Part shown: piece by piece, positions 51,612-59,463 of the stretch
How positions within the stretch are numbered: the stretch's first letter is position 1
Layout of the letters: each line of letters begins with the position of its first letter
Source: Bacteroidales bacterium UBA6851
GTDB lineage: Bacteria > Bacteroidota > Bacteroidia > Bacteroidales > UBA932
DNA length: 64,000 nucleotides
Assembly (NCBI GenBank): GCA_002451795.1
Contig: DKDJ01000011.1
Span: forward strand, 124,001-188,000
Direction: 5' to 3'
Position numbers and translations under genes: made by a program
Notes under the pieces: model-generated
What the model was told of the DNA's origin: nothing
The model's input: only the letters and a program-made list of their open reading frames with translations
Databases searched by the model: none

Positions 51612-52097
51612 ATGAGAAGGTTAGGTCTGATACTAGCACTTTTGTGCTCTATACTCTTGAGTTCCTGTGGTGGAAGTGTGAAAGATATAAGCGTGACATC
51701 TTTCAAGCTTGTGTCTGTGTCACCTCAGGGAACTTCTGGCGTATCAATATTAGTGGAAGTGGGACTTAATAATCCTGGGATGGGGTTTGAAGTGACTGAT
51801 CTCCAGGCTGTTTTTAATATTGATAAGAATCCGGCGTTGATGGTTTCGGCTGATCAGCTTATGGTGGAAGGACGAAAGGAGAAGATCTATTCTATTCCGC
51901 TTAAAGGTCGTATTGCTGATGGTGCCAATCCGTTCCAGCTTCTTCGGCTTCTTAATACCGATAACGTCTCTAATTTTCTTACTGCAGATTTTAGTGCAAG
52001 GGTGGCTCTGCGTGGGGGTATTGGCAAGAAAATTGAAATCAAAGATATCCAGTTGAATGAGTTTCTTAAACAGAACAGGGCACAGCAAGATGAATAA
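51612..52097 (+). CDS. LEA14-like lipoprotein
   Basis: The 161-residue product has lipobox LLSSC (Cys19). The body reads like a single LEA type-2/water-stress immunoglobulin-like domain: VSILVEVGLNNPGMGFEVTD (the conserved NPxxxxxEV turn), then NPALMVSADQLMVEGRKEK. Start chosen at the ATG 51612 because the -7 element lies just upstream; the longer reading from 51540 lacks a signal sequence at its start. It overlaps the SPOR gene by eight bases and therefore belongs to the rpoN operon. Function unknown. Confidence 0.78.
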   Translation: MRRLGLILALLCSILLSSCGGSVKDISVTSFKLVSVSPQGTSGVSILVEVGLNNPGMGFEVTDLQAVFNIDKNPALMVSADQLMVEGRKEKIYSIPLKGRIADGANPFQLLRLLNTDNVSNFLTADFSARVALRGGIGKKIEIKDIQLNEFLKQNRAQQDE

Positions 52098-52629
52098 ACG
52101 TGTGATATTATATATTCTTCTCCTTATGGCGGGAGCGTCCTCTGTGGCTGCTCAGAATGTCCCTTCTGAGACTTCTGCCGGGGAAGTCGAATATGCTGGG
52201 ATGGAAGTTCAGGTGGATTCGTCTCTTATAGGAATGGATATCTTTTCAATCCTTCCTGAAGATGTCGTCGTGATTCAGGATGCGTCTGTGCGTGCTGCAC
52301 TTGCCGCCAAGATAGAGTCGGCTCCAGAACGTCTTGTGAGCGGTTTCCGTATCAGACTTTTCAGCAGTAGCTCGCGAACAGCGCGTGAGGCCTCTTTGGA
52401 GGTGCTTCGTAGGTTTAACGCGCAATATCCTTTCATCTCTGTATACAGGAGTTATTCTGCTCCGAACTTCAAGGTGACTATCGGAAATTTCCGCAATAGG
52501 GCGGAGGCAGAGGCTGTACACCGCCTGGTCAAGAAAGACTATCCTGATGCTTTTATCGTCCGTGATCGGTTCCGTTACCCTACGATAGGCCGCTCTGATA
52601 TGAGTACCATAGTTGTTGAGGAAGAATGA
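52090..52629 (+). CDS. SPOR-domain periplasmic protein
   Basis: The 179-residue product has a signal peptide (cleavage after VAAQ near 23), a short linker and a SPOR domain at about 95-170, in which the repeat halves GFRIRLFSSSSRTAREASLE and FKVTIGNFRNRAEAEAVHRL are clear. SPOR domains bind denuded glycan strands at division sites. The start is at 52090; the alternative at 52057 lies inside the previous gene without a signal peptide. Its stop codon overlaps the rpoN start by four bases (ATGA). Confidence 0.88.
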   Translation: MNKRVILYILLLMAGASSVAAQNVPSETSAGEVEYAGMEVQVDSSLIGMDIFSILPEDVVVIQDASVRAALAAKIESAPERLVSGFRIRLFSSSSRTAREASLEVLRRFNAQYPFISVYRSYSAPNFKVTIGNFRNRAEAEAVHRLVKKDYPDAFIVRDRFRYPTIGRSDMSTIVVEEE

Positions 52630-54026
52630 TTAAACAGGGACTTGAAATAAAGCAGACGCAGAAGATGTCTCCGCTGCAGATCCTGACCATTAAGCTGATT
52701 GAGCTGCCGGTACAGAGTCTGGAGCAGAAAGTCCGTAGCGAAATAGAAGAGAATCCTGTTCTGGATGATGGCCCTGATCCTGACCGGCCGGATGAGTCTA
52801 AGGATATTTCTATAGACGAACTGAAAGATGATGACTATATCCCAGCATACAAGACACGAGTTAATAACTGGGGTAAGGATGCGCGTCCGGAGTATAATAC
52901 TTTTTCTGTAAAGGAAAGTTTTAACCAGAAGCTGATGGATCAGCTCGGATGTCGCAACCTTGACAAGCATCAGTATGATATAGCAGCCTTTCTAATAGGT
53001 TCTTTGGATGGTGATGGTTATCTTCGTCGCGATATTGAGTCTTTGGTAGATGACATGGCATTCCGCGCCGGTATCGAGACTTCGTCTGAAGAGGTGCTTT
53101 CAGTCCTGAAAATAATTCAGGATTTCGAGCCTACTGGGGTAGGAGCACGGGATCTCCGCGAATGCCTGCTTCTTCAGCTTCGTGCGTGCAGGCAGACGAA
53201 AGAGGTTAAGGATGCTGAGAATATTCTTGAAAACTACTTTCAGGAGTTTACCAACAAGCATTTCCAGAAAATCATATCCCGCACTGGCATGACTGAAGGT
53301 GAGTTAAAGAAGGCTATCTCAAGGGTGGTACGCTTGAACCCATCCCCTGGTGGTGGCAGTGATGACTCTTATGAAGATGTACAGCAGATTGTTCCAGATT
53401 TTATACTGGAGGAAGACAATGGACATCTGACTTTTTCTATGCCAAGGTCTTCAGTTCCGGAACTTCGTATCAACAAAAAGTATGCGGATATGCTCCTTGA
53501 CGCCAAGGGCTCTTCTGAGCGGGCGCAGAAAGAGGCAGCGGCATTCGTGCGTCAGAAAATAGATTCCGCCAAGTGGTTTGTGGAGGCTCTCAAACAGAGG
53601 CAGAATACCCTTTCCAAGACTATGCAGGCTATTCTGGATTATCAGCAGGCATACTTCGCTTCTGGTGATGAGACCAAGCTTAGGCCTATGGTGCTCAAAG
53701 ATATTGCCGAGAAGACCGGCTTTGATATTTCCACCATTTCTCGTGTGGTTAATAGCAAATATATTGAAACCGACTTTGGAATCTTCCCTCTGAAATATTT
53801 CTTCTCTGAGGGGATGGAAAACAAGGATGGAGAGTCGGTGTCTACGAGGGAGTTGAAAAAAGTGCTTCAGGAGTGCGTGGATGCTGAAGACAAACGCAAG
53901 CCTCTTACTGATGAGCAGCTTGTAGAAGAGATGGAGAAGCATGGCTACAAGGTAGCGCGCAGGACCATTGCTAAGTATCGCGGACAGCTTGGAATTCCTT
54001 TGGCACGCTGGCGCAAGGAACTATAA
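52626..54026 (+). CDS. rpoN: RNA polymerase sigma-54 factor
   Basis: The 466-residue protein has the three sigma-54 regions. Region I at the N-terminus is Gln/Leu-rich (LEIKQTQKMSPLQILTIKLI). An acidic region II follows (GPDPDRPDESKDISIDELKD). The core-binding part runs from about 100 to 300. The promoter-binding C-terminal part contains the helix-turn-helix ADKTGFDISTISRVVNSKY-like stretch (actual residues IAEKTGFDISTISRVVNSKY) and the RpoN box near residue 444 (ARRTIAKYRGQLGIP). No bacterial enhancer-binding protein gene is in the window. It ends overlapping the convergent fur-family gene by six bases. Confidence 0.96.
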   Translation: MIKQGLEIKQTQKMSPLQILTIKLIELPVQSLEQKVRSEIEENPVLDDGPDPDRPDESKDISIDELKDDDYIPAYKTRVNNWGKDARPEYNTFSVKESFNQKLMDQLGCRNLDKHQYDIAAFLIGSLDGDGYLRRDIESLVDDMAFRAGIETSSEEVLSVLKIIQDFEPTGVGARDLRECLLLQLRACRQTKEVKDAENILENYFQEFTNKHFQKIISRTGMTEGELKKAISRVVRLNPSPGGGSDDSYEDVQQIVPDFILEEDNGHLTFSMPRSSVPELRINKKYADMLLDAKGSSERAQKEAAAFVRQKIDSAKWFVEALKQRQNTLSKTMQAILDYQQAYFASGDETKLRPMVLKDIAEKTGFDISTISRVVNSKYIETDFGIFPLKYFFSEGMENKDGESVSTRELKKVLQECVDAEDKRKPLTDEQLVEEMEKHGYKVARRTIAKYRGQLGIPLARWRKEL

Positions 54027-54482
54027 TTTTTCCACACGGCTCTTGCCTGAAGGGTGGCAGATGACTTGAATGTCTATCGTGTCTACCTTATATCCCCTGA
54101 TTTTGTGCTGTTTGAGACGGCTTTCCACCATAGAAATTAGCTCGTCGTCTAGTAAATCGCAATAAGAGTTGTTGACAGTGTCGTATATGTGAATGTGCTT
54201 GAATGTGTTGACATCGAAGTACATTTTGTTGTTGGCGCTATATCTCCTATGATATATGCCAAGGTCTGAGAGTGCGATAAGAATGTTGTACACCGAGGCG
54301 ATGGTCACAGTCTGGCCATCTTTGTTGGAAATATAATCTGCCACCATGTCCGCACTCGCATGTCCAAGATTGAGCATGGCTTCGTGGACGGATAGTCTCT
54401 GCGGGGTAGTTTTCAGCTGCTTTTCCTTCAGAATTGCCTTGAATTCATCGATAGATGGTGCCGCAGTTGTCTTTGATTTCAT
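54021..54482 (-). CDS. Fur-family transcriptional regulator lacking the CxxC zinc site
   Basis: The 153-residue protein has a Fur winged helix: TTPQRLSVHEAMLNLGHASA, then VTIASVYNILIALSDLGIYH. The metal-sensing part has FKHIHIYDTVNNSYCDL at 95-110, where Fur proteins carry HHHxxC and CxxC. Here HxH stays but the CxxC structural zinc site is missing (one Cys at 108 and one at 142). This suggests a PerR/Irr-like or otherwise altered sensor. The ATG at 54482 was chosen because the -7 element at 54509-54516 lies between it and the longer start at 54539. Confidence 0.85.
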   Translation of the reverse strand: MKSKTTAAPSIDEFKAILKEKQLKTTPQRLSVHEAMLNLGHASADMVADYISNKDGQTVTIASVYNILIALSDLGIYHRRYSANNKMYFDVNTFKHIHIYDTVNNSYCDLLDDELISMVESRLKQHKIRGYKVDTIDIQVICHPSGKSRVEKL

Positions 54483-54508
54483 TATTATTGAGGGACTTGT
54501 AAATCGTA

Positions 54509-54516
54509 CAAAGATA
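54509..54516 (-). promoter_or_regulatory. -7 element of the Fur-family gene
   Basis: The minus strand reads TATCTTTG and lies 26 bases before the ATG at 54482. It excludes the longer ORF start at 54539. Confidence 0.5.
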
Positions 54517-54547
54517 TGCTTATTTTTGAAGTTTTCCAAAAATGTCT

Positions 54548-54555
54548 TAACTTTG
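54548..54555 (+). promoter_or_regulatory. -7 element of trxB, 4 bases from the ATG
   Basis: TAACTTTG ends at 54555 and the trxB ATG starts at 54560. With transcription starting 5-8 bases after the box, the mRNA should start at or next to the start codon. Confidence 0.55.
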
Positions 54556-54559
54556 TTAT

Positions 54560-55480
54560 ATGGAACATATCAAGTGTCTTATCATCGGAGGTGGCCCTGC
54601 TGGATACACGGCTGCCATTTATGCGTCAAGAGCCGCGTTATCTCCCGTACTATATGAGGGGGTGGAGCCTGGTGGACAGTTGACTACCACCACAGTCATC
54701 GAAAACTTCCCTGGGTTTCCTGGAGGTGTGGATGCCAACAAACTCATGTCTGACATGCGCGAGCAGGCAGCCGGACTTGGAGCGGACATCCGCAGAGGCG
54801 TTGTGACATCGGTAAATTTCGATGTCAGACCGTTTCGTGTTACGGTAGATTCTGAGGTGGAGGTTGAGGCTGACTCTGTGATAATTGCTACAGGGGCTAC
54901 TGCCAAGTATCTTGGGCTGCCTTCAGAGAGGAAATTCAGGGGTATGGGAGTTTCCGCTTGTGCTACTTGTGATGGTTTCTTCTATCGTCGCAAGGATGTT
55001 GCAGTGGTAGGAGGAGGTGATACCGCGTGTGAGGAGGCTACCTATCTTGCCGGACTCTGTCGGAAGGTGTACATGATAGTCCGTAGGGATGTTCTCCGTG
55101 CCTCTGAAGCCATGCAAGAGCGTGTGAAAAAGACAGAGAATATTGAGATTCTTTGGAATTGCAATACTCGTGAAGTGCTTGGGGACGAGAACGGTGTTAC
55201 CGGTGCGAGACTTGAGCGCAAGAATGGCGAGGTTTTTGATATAAGGATTGACGGATTCTTCCTTGCTATCGGACACCATCCCGTATCCGAGTTGTTCTCA
55301 AAATGGGTTAAGACTGATGCGGAAGGATATATTGTCACAGATGGCGTAAGCTCCCGCACTAATGTGGAGGGTGTGTTTGCTGCTGGGGATGTTCAAGATC
55401 CGTATTATAGACAGGCCGTTAACGCTGCCGCCTCGGGATGTCGGGCTGCGCTGGATGCCGAAAAATATTTAAAAAGATGA
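54560..55480 (+). CDS. trxB: Thioredoxin-disulfide reductase
   Basis: This flavoenzyme uses NADPH to reduce thioredoxin in the cytoplasm. The 306-residue protein has the FAD-binding GGGPAGYTAA (10-19), the redox pair Cys134-A-T-Cys137 in VSACATCDGF, an NADPH-binding GGGDTACEEA and the closing FAD motif GVFAAGDVQD near 275. Length fits low-molecular-weight reductases. It lies opposite to the Fur-family gene (divergent, 77 bases apart), and its stop overlaps the bamD start by four bases. Confidence 0.96.
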   Translation: MEHIKCLIIGGGPAGYTAAIYASRAALSPVLYEGVEPGGQLTTTTVIENFPGFPGGVDANKLMSDMREQAAGLGADIRRGVVTSVNFDVRPFRVTVDSEVEVEADSVIIATGATAKYLGLPSERKFRGMGVSACATCDGFFYRRKDVAVVGGGDTACEEATYLAGLCRKVYMIVRRDVLRASEAMQERVKKTENIEILWNCNTREVLGDENGVTGARLERKNGEVFDIRIDGFFLAIGHHPVSELFSKWVKTDAEGYIVTDGVSSRTNVEGVFAAGDVQDPYYRQAVNAAASGCRAALDAEKYLKR

Positions 55481-56268
55481 AATTGTCAAGAATATTGCCT
55501 TTCGTGGTGATTGTAGGCCTTTGCGCCATATCGTGCAAGTCTCAATATGCGGCTCTGCTTGAGAGCAATGATGCTGATGCGAAGTATGCTGCGGCATTCG
55601 ACTATTTTAACAAAGGAAAGTACTCCAAGTCTGCCGCTCTGTTCGAGTCGTTGTCTCTTCTCGTGGGCGGTACTGCCCGTGAGGACTCTGTGCTTTATTA
55701 CTGGGGCTTGAGCAACTATTCCATGGGAGACTATTATACCGCCGAGACCAATTTCACCAAATTCGTCTCCACGTATCCATACAGTCCTCTTGAGGAGAGT
55801 GCCGAGTTCCTGCGTGTGGACTGTCTTTATAAGGCTACGCTCAGATATGAGCTTGACCAGACCCCGACATATACAGCCATGCAGGCTATCAGTGCATATC
55901 TGATAAACAACCCGGATTCTCCTAATGCAGACATCTGCCGTCACATGCTTGAGGATCTTGGAGAAAGACTTGACCGGAAGGCATACGAAAACGCCAAATT
56001 GTATTATAAGATGGAGGATTATCTTGCCTCCAGGGTGGCTTTCAAGAATATCTTGAGGGATGATGCTGACAACGTATACAGGGAGGATATACTATATTAT
56101 TCCGCTATGTCGTCCTATAAGTATGCTGAGATGAGTGTCAAATCTAAGCAGAAAGACAGATTCCTTGTATTCATGGACGATTATCTCAATTTTATAGGAG
56201 AATATCCAGAGTCGTCATACCGCAAGGAGCTTGATAGGCTTTATGCCAAGGTAAAAGAAAATTATTGA
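55477..56268 (+). CDS. bamD: Outer-membrane assembly lipoprotein BamD
   Basis: BamD is the TPR lipoprotein of the barrel-assembly complex. From the ATG at 55477 it has 263 residues with lipobox LCAISC (Cys20). Five TPR-like repeats follow: YAAAFDYFNKGKYSKSAALF, VLYYWGLSNYSMGDYYTAET, and later AKLYYKMEDYLASRVAFKNI. Length and layout agree with the family. A longer in-frame reading from 55438 would start inside trxB and lose the signal peptide. It overlaps trxB by four bases and is followed by rpoZ after 32 bases. Confidence 0.93.
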   Translation: MKLSRILPFVVIVGLCAISCKSQYAALLESNDADAKYAAAFDYFNKGKYSKSAALFESLSLLVGGTAREDSVLYYWGLSNYSMGDYYTAETNFTKFVSTYPYSPLEESAEFLRVDCLYKATLRYELDQTPTYTAMQAISAYLINNPDSPNADICRHMLEDLGERLDRKAYENAKLYYKMEDYLASRVAFKNILRDDADNVYREDILYYSAMSSYKYAEMSVKSKQKDRFLVFMDDYLNFIGEYPESSYRKELDRLYAKVKENY

Positions 56269-56300
56269 AACTTTCCCGACAATTCCGGGGTAATATAAGT

Positions 56301-56624
56301 ATGGAAAAGAAAATACCTACAAATACCATCACCCGCGATATCAAGTATCTCGCGGAGCCTACGGGCAACATTTATGAGACTGTGGTAATACTCTCCAAGA
56401 GAGCCAACCAGATCTCTGTAGCAGAGAAGAAGGAACTTGCTAAGAAGCTTGAAGAGTTCAAGGGTGATCGTGACACCATGGATGAAGTCTTCGAGAATAA
56501 GGAGCAGATAGAAATCTCCAAGTATTATGAGCGTCTGCCAAAGCCTGATCTTGTAGCTATTTCAGAATTTGAAAACGGCGAACTCTACTACAGAACAGCC
56601 AAGGAAGACGCCGCGGAGAAATAG
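56301..56624 (+). CDS. rpoZ: RNA polymerase omega-like subunit (Bacteroidetes RpoZ)
   Basis: The 107-residue protein matches the Bacteroidetes omega subunit by memory of its pattern: TNTITRDIKYLAEPTGNIYE, VVILSKRANQISVAEKKELA, and the conserved FENKEQIEISKYYERLPKPD. Omega helps assemble and stabilise RNA polymerase through the beta' subunit. The start at ATG 56301 replaces an in-frame TTG at 56265 overlapping bamD. Its position between bamD and recN is usual in this group. Confidence 0.9.
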   Translation: MEKKIPTNTITRDIKYLAEPTGNIYETVVILSKRANQISVAEKKELAKKLEEFKGDRDTMDEVFENKEQIEISKYYERLPKPDLVAISEFENGELYYRTAKEDAAEK

Positions 56625-56633
56625 TCCCGCTTA

Positions 56634-58256
56634 ATGCTTCGTTCTTTACACATAAGGAACTATATTTTAATAGACTCTCTGGATGTTTCTTTTCCAGAGG
56701 GTCTGATTATTATTACTGGCCAGACGGGCGCGGGTAAATCCATCATCCTTGGCGCTATGTCGCTGCTTTTCGGTGCCAAGGCGGATGCATCCATGGTGGC
56801 TCAGGGTGAGGATAGTTGTGTGGTAGAAGCCGAGTTCGATACCGGTACAACTGGGCATCTTACTATTAGGCGAGTTGTCAATGCCTCTGGACGTTCGAGG
56901 AGCTTTATTAATGACTGTCCCGTGCAGGTTGCTGCGCTTCAAGCGCTTGCGGACAAGCTGATAGATATTCATTCTCAGCACAAGAGCATCTTGCTGACGG
57001 ACAAGAAATTCCAACTTTCGGTACTTGACCGTTTTGCTGATGATAGGGAAGAACTTATGGCTTGTCGCAGGCTATGGGGCGAGTTGTCTGCACTTGAGGC
57101 GGAGATTCGGACGAAACGTGCCAGGATAGAGTCTCTGAAGGCTGACCGGGACTATGTGCTTGCGAGACTTGGGCAGCTTGAGCAGGCCAAGCTGGTGTCT
57201 GGTGAGTTGGAGTCGCTGGAGGAAGAGCATAAGAGTCTTGCCAATGCGGAGCAAATAATGGATTCTCTTTCCAAGGCTTCCGCGTTGATATCCGGCTCTG
57301 ACGATTCGGAATTCTGCGTCTCTGCGTCTCTAAAGGAGGTTTGCCGGAGTCTGGAACACATTTCATCATGCCTTTCCAAGGCATCTGGTCTTGCATCAAG
57401 ACTTGATTCGGCAAGACTGGAGATAGATGATGTATCCTCCGAAATTGATGGGCTTCTTTCGTCAGTCAATCTCTCTCCGGGGCGGCTTGAAGAGGTGGAA
57501 GACAGGATGTCTCTGCTATATTCACTGCTTCGGAAATTCTCTTGCAGTACTGTTGATGAGCTTATAGCCATGAGGGACTCATATTCAAGCTCTATTTCCG
57601 GTACGCAGGATTTGGAGGAGGAACTGTCTGTTCTGGAGGACAAGGCATCAAGGTTGAGAGCTCAATATAATGAGTCTTGCATGGCCTTATCTGCCGTGCG
57701 CCATAGTGCTGCTCCAGAGCTCTCTGATACGGTACGGGAGTCGCTTCATTTCCTGGAGCTTGAGGGTGCTGACTTTGAGGTGAGGGTTGAGGATGCGGAT
57801 CCTGGTGCATCAGGGAGCGATAAAGTGTCTTTCCTTTTTTCTGCCAATGGTGGAGTTCCAGAGGATTTGTCTAAGGTGGCCTCTGGCGGAGAACTCTCGC
57901 GTATAATGCTTAGCATAAAGTCAGTGATGGCGAAGTTCGCTGGCATGCCAACGCTTATTTTTGATGAGATTGACACAGGTGTGAGTGGCAGTGTGGCTGA
58001 TAAAATGGGACGTATGATCTGCTCTATGGGCAAGACTATGCAGGTGTTTTCCATTACTCACCTTCCTCAGGTGGCCGCTAAGGGAAATGCTCATTTTATA
58101 GTGAGCAAGTCAACGCGTGAGGACGGAAGGGTCATCTCCACTATGCGGCAGGTCAACGGGGATGAAAGGGTACGCGAGATAGCGCGCCTTCTAAGCGGCT
58201 CTTCTATTACAGATGCCGCACTTGCCAATGCAAGAGAGCTTCTTAGCGAAGACTGA
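56634..58256 (+). CDS. recN: DNA repair protein RecN
   Basis: RecN is an SMC-like ATPase acting on double-strand breaks. The 540-residue protein has a Walker A GQTGAGKS at 29-36 (the usual second residue is Glu; here Gln), a Q-loop region (SQHKSILLTDKKFQLSVLD), a coiled-coil middle of about 160-380, the ABC signature region VASGGELSRIMLSIKSVMA and Walker B LIFDEIDTGVSG. The order and length match RecN. Its last 14 bases overlap the end of the convergent lipoprotein gene. Confidence 0.95.
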   Translation: MLRSLHIRNYILIDSLDVSFPEGLIIITGQTGAGKSIILGAMSLLFGAKADASMVAQGEDSCVVEAEFDTGTTGHLTIRRVVNASGRSRSFINDCPVQVAALQALADKLIDIHSQHKSILLTDKKFQLSVLDRFADDREELMACRRLWGELSALEAEIRTKRARIESLKADRDYVLARLGQLEQAKLVSGELESLEEEHKSLANAEQIMDSLSKASALISGSDDSEFCVSASLKEVCRSLEHISSCLSKASGLASRLDSARLEIDDVSSEIDGLLSSVNLSPGRLEEVEDRMSLLYSLLRKFSCSTVDELIAMRDSYSSSISGTQDLEEELSVLEDKASRLRAQYNESCMALSAVRHSAAPELSDTVRESLHFLELEGADFEVRVEDADPGASGSDKVSFLFSANGGVPEDLSKVASGGELSRIMLSIKSVMAKFAGMPTLIFDEIDTGVSGSVADKMGRMICSMGKTMQVFSITHLPQVAAKGNAHFIVSKSTREDGRVISTMRQVNGDERVREIARLLSGSSITDAALANARELLSED

Positions 58257-59463
58257 TGCTAAGGTCTGGTGAGTAAACGACCTTTCTTACGGCTGTGTTT
58301 TCTCGCCCATCTCCGTTTTTCGTACTAAAAATGAAGTCAGACTGAAGTCCCTTTCCTGGAAAAGTTGGCAGTTTGGTAAACCATCTTCTGCCCAGAGATG
58401 AATAGGCTGACAAGTAGTATTTCATGATGTCATATCCTTGAAAAGCGAACGACCCCGGCTCGCTTTGGAATATGGACCTATACTCAAGTATGAATCTTTT
58501 TACAGCCTCGCTATCATAGTCTACATAGTAGGTGGCGGCCATTCTTGTATTTGCTGTGTAAAGGTCGAATACATCCGGGCCAACGCAGTTTCTGAATCGC
58601 GAGGTACTATAGAGCGTGATGTTGTTGTGAATGGAAGCTGCGATACCTATTTCCTTGACTTCCTTAGTGATAAAGGAGTCATCGTCAGAGGCGATGAGCA
58701 CCCTGTAATGTGTATGCTTAATGTTCTGGATATCCTTGATGGAATTGACTGTGCGGAACAATACTCCAGCGGCGGAGAGCTTGTCCATAAGATAGGAACT
58801 CTGTTCTCCTGCTCCTTTTAATGAAGCGTCGCGGATTACGATTACTTGATCTCCAAGTGAGGTTTCCTGCTCAAGCCATTCGACCATTACATCCACCTGC
58901 CGTGCCCATCCGACTGGAGACTGAATGATATTGTCATTGGTATCCAGCAGTGATGCTGCCTTAGGCTCAAGTGGGGATATTACCATCCGGGTTCTACCAA
59001 GGATGGATGTCACTTCCGACAGCCCATTATAATCCACTGGCCCTATGACGAGGTCCATCGAATTAAGGGTGTCTTTATTTAGTGCGTATTCTTCTGATGA
59101 TGAGTCAAATACATGTAGTTTTATATTTATTCCTCTATTTCCGAGGTCGCGGAGTGCCAGTAGCGCCCCGCTGTACATCTCAAGATAGTTGGAACTTGGC
59201 TTCTGTACGGCATTGAACGGAAGCACCAGAGCGACTTTCACATCATCGGATCTTCCGTCAAGCCACTGCTCGTCCGCGTCAGTGCTTATGCTGTCACGTG
59301 CTTCTTCGATTACAGTGGTCTTGAGACTTTCGCTCTCCTTTTGAGTGGCCTGTACATTCTCTTTCTTGTCTTTCTTCCCGGGGAAAAGCCACCATGATCC
59401 TTGCGCCTGAGCGCAGGAACACAGGAGTAGTGTGGACGCGATGGTTATGATGATCTTCTTCAT
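58243..59463 (-). CDS. Periplasmic-binding-protein-type I lipoprotein
   Basis: The 406 residues have a signal with LLLCSC, so lipidation at residue 17 is possible. After a charged linker (about 35-75) comes a type-I periplasmic-binding fold: VKVALVLPFNAVQKPSSNYL at the first strand, DLVIGPVDYNGLSEVTSILG and IQNIKHTHYRVLIASDDDSF. Bacteroidetes homologues often carry N-terminal LysM repeats, which are absent here. It shares an operon with a glycosyltransferase (four-base overlap) and OmpH. A sensor or cell-wall-linked role is more likely than an ABC substrate protein, as no permease genes are near. Start at 59463, because the extension to 59631 has no signal and overlaps the upstream gene. Confidence 0.75.
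   Translation of the reverse strand: MKKIIITIASTLLLCSCAQAQGSWWLFPGKKDKKENVQATQKESESLKTTVIEEARDSISTDADEQWLDGRSDDVKVALVLPFNAVQKPSSNYLEMYSGALLALRDLGNRGINIKLHVFDSSSEEYALNKDTLNSMDLVIGPVDYNGLSEVTSILGRTRMVISPLEPKAASLLDTNDNIIQSPVGWARQVDVMVEWLEQETSLGDQVIVIRDASLKGAGEQSSYLMDKLSAAGVLFRTVNSIKDIQNIKHTHYRVLIASDDDSFITKEVKEIGIAASIHNNITLYSTSRFRNCVGPDVFDLYTANTRMAATYYVDYDSEAVKRFILEYRSIFQSEPGSFAFQGYDIMKYYLSAYSSLGRRWFTKLPTFPGKGLQSDFIFSTKNGDGRENTAVRKVVYSPDLSISLR

Noticed and set aside
54483..54539. Longer start of the Fur-family gene
   Set aside because: The -7 element lies inside this extension, so the longer reading would not be on the transcript.
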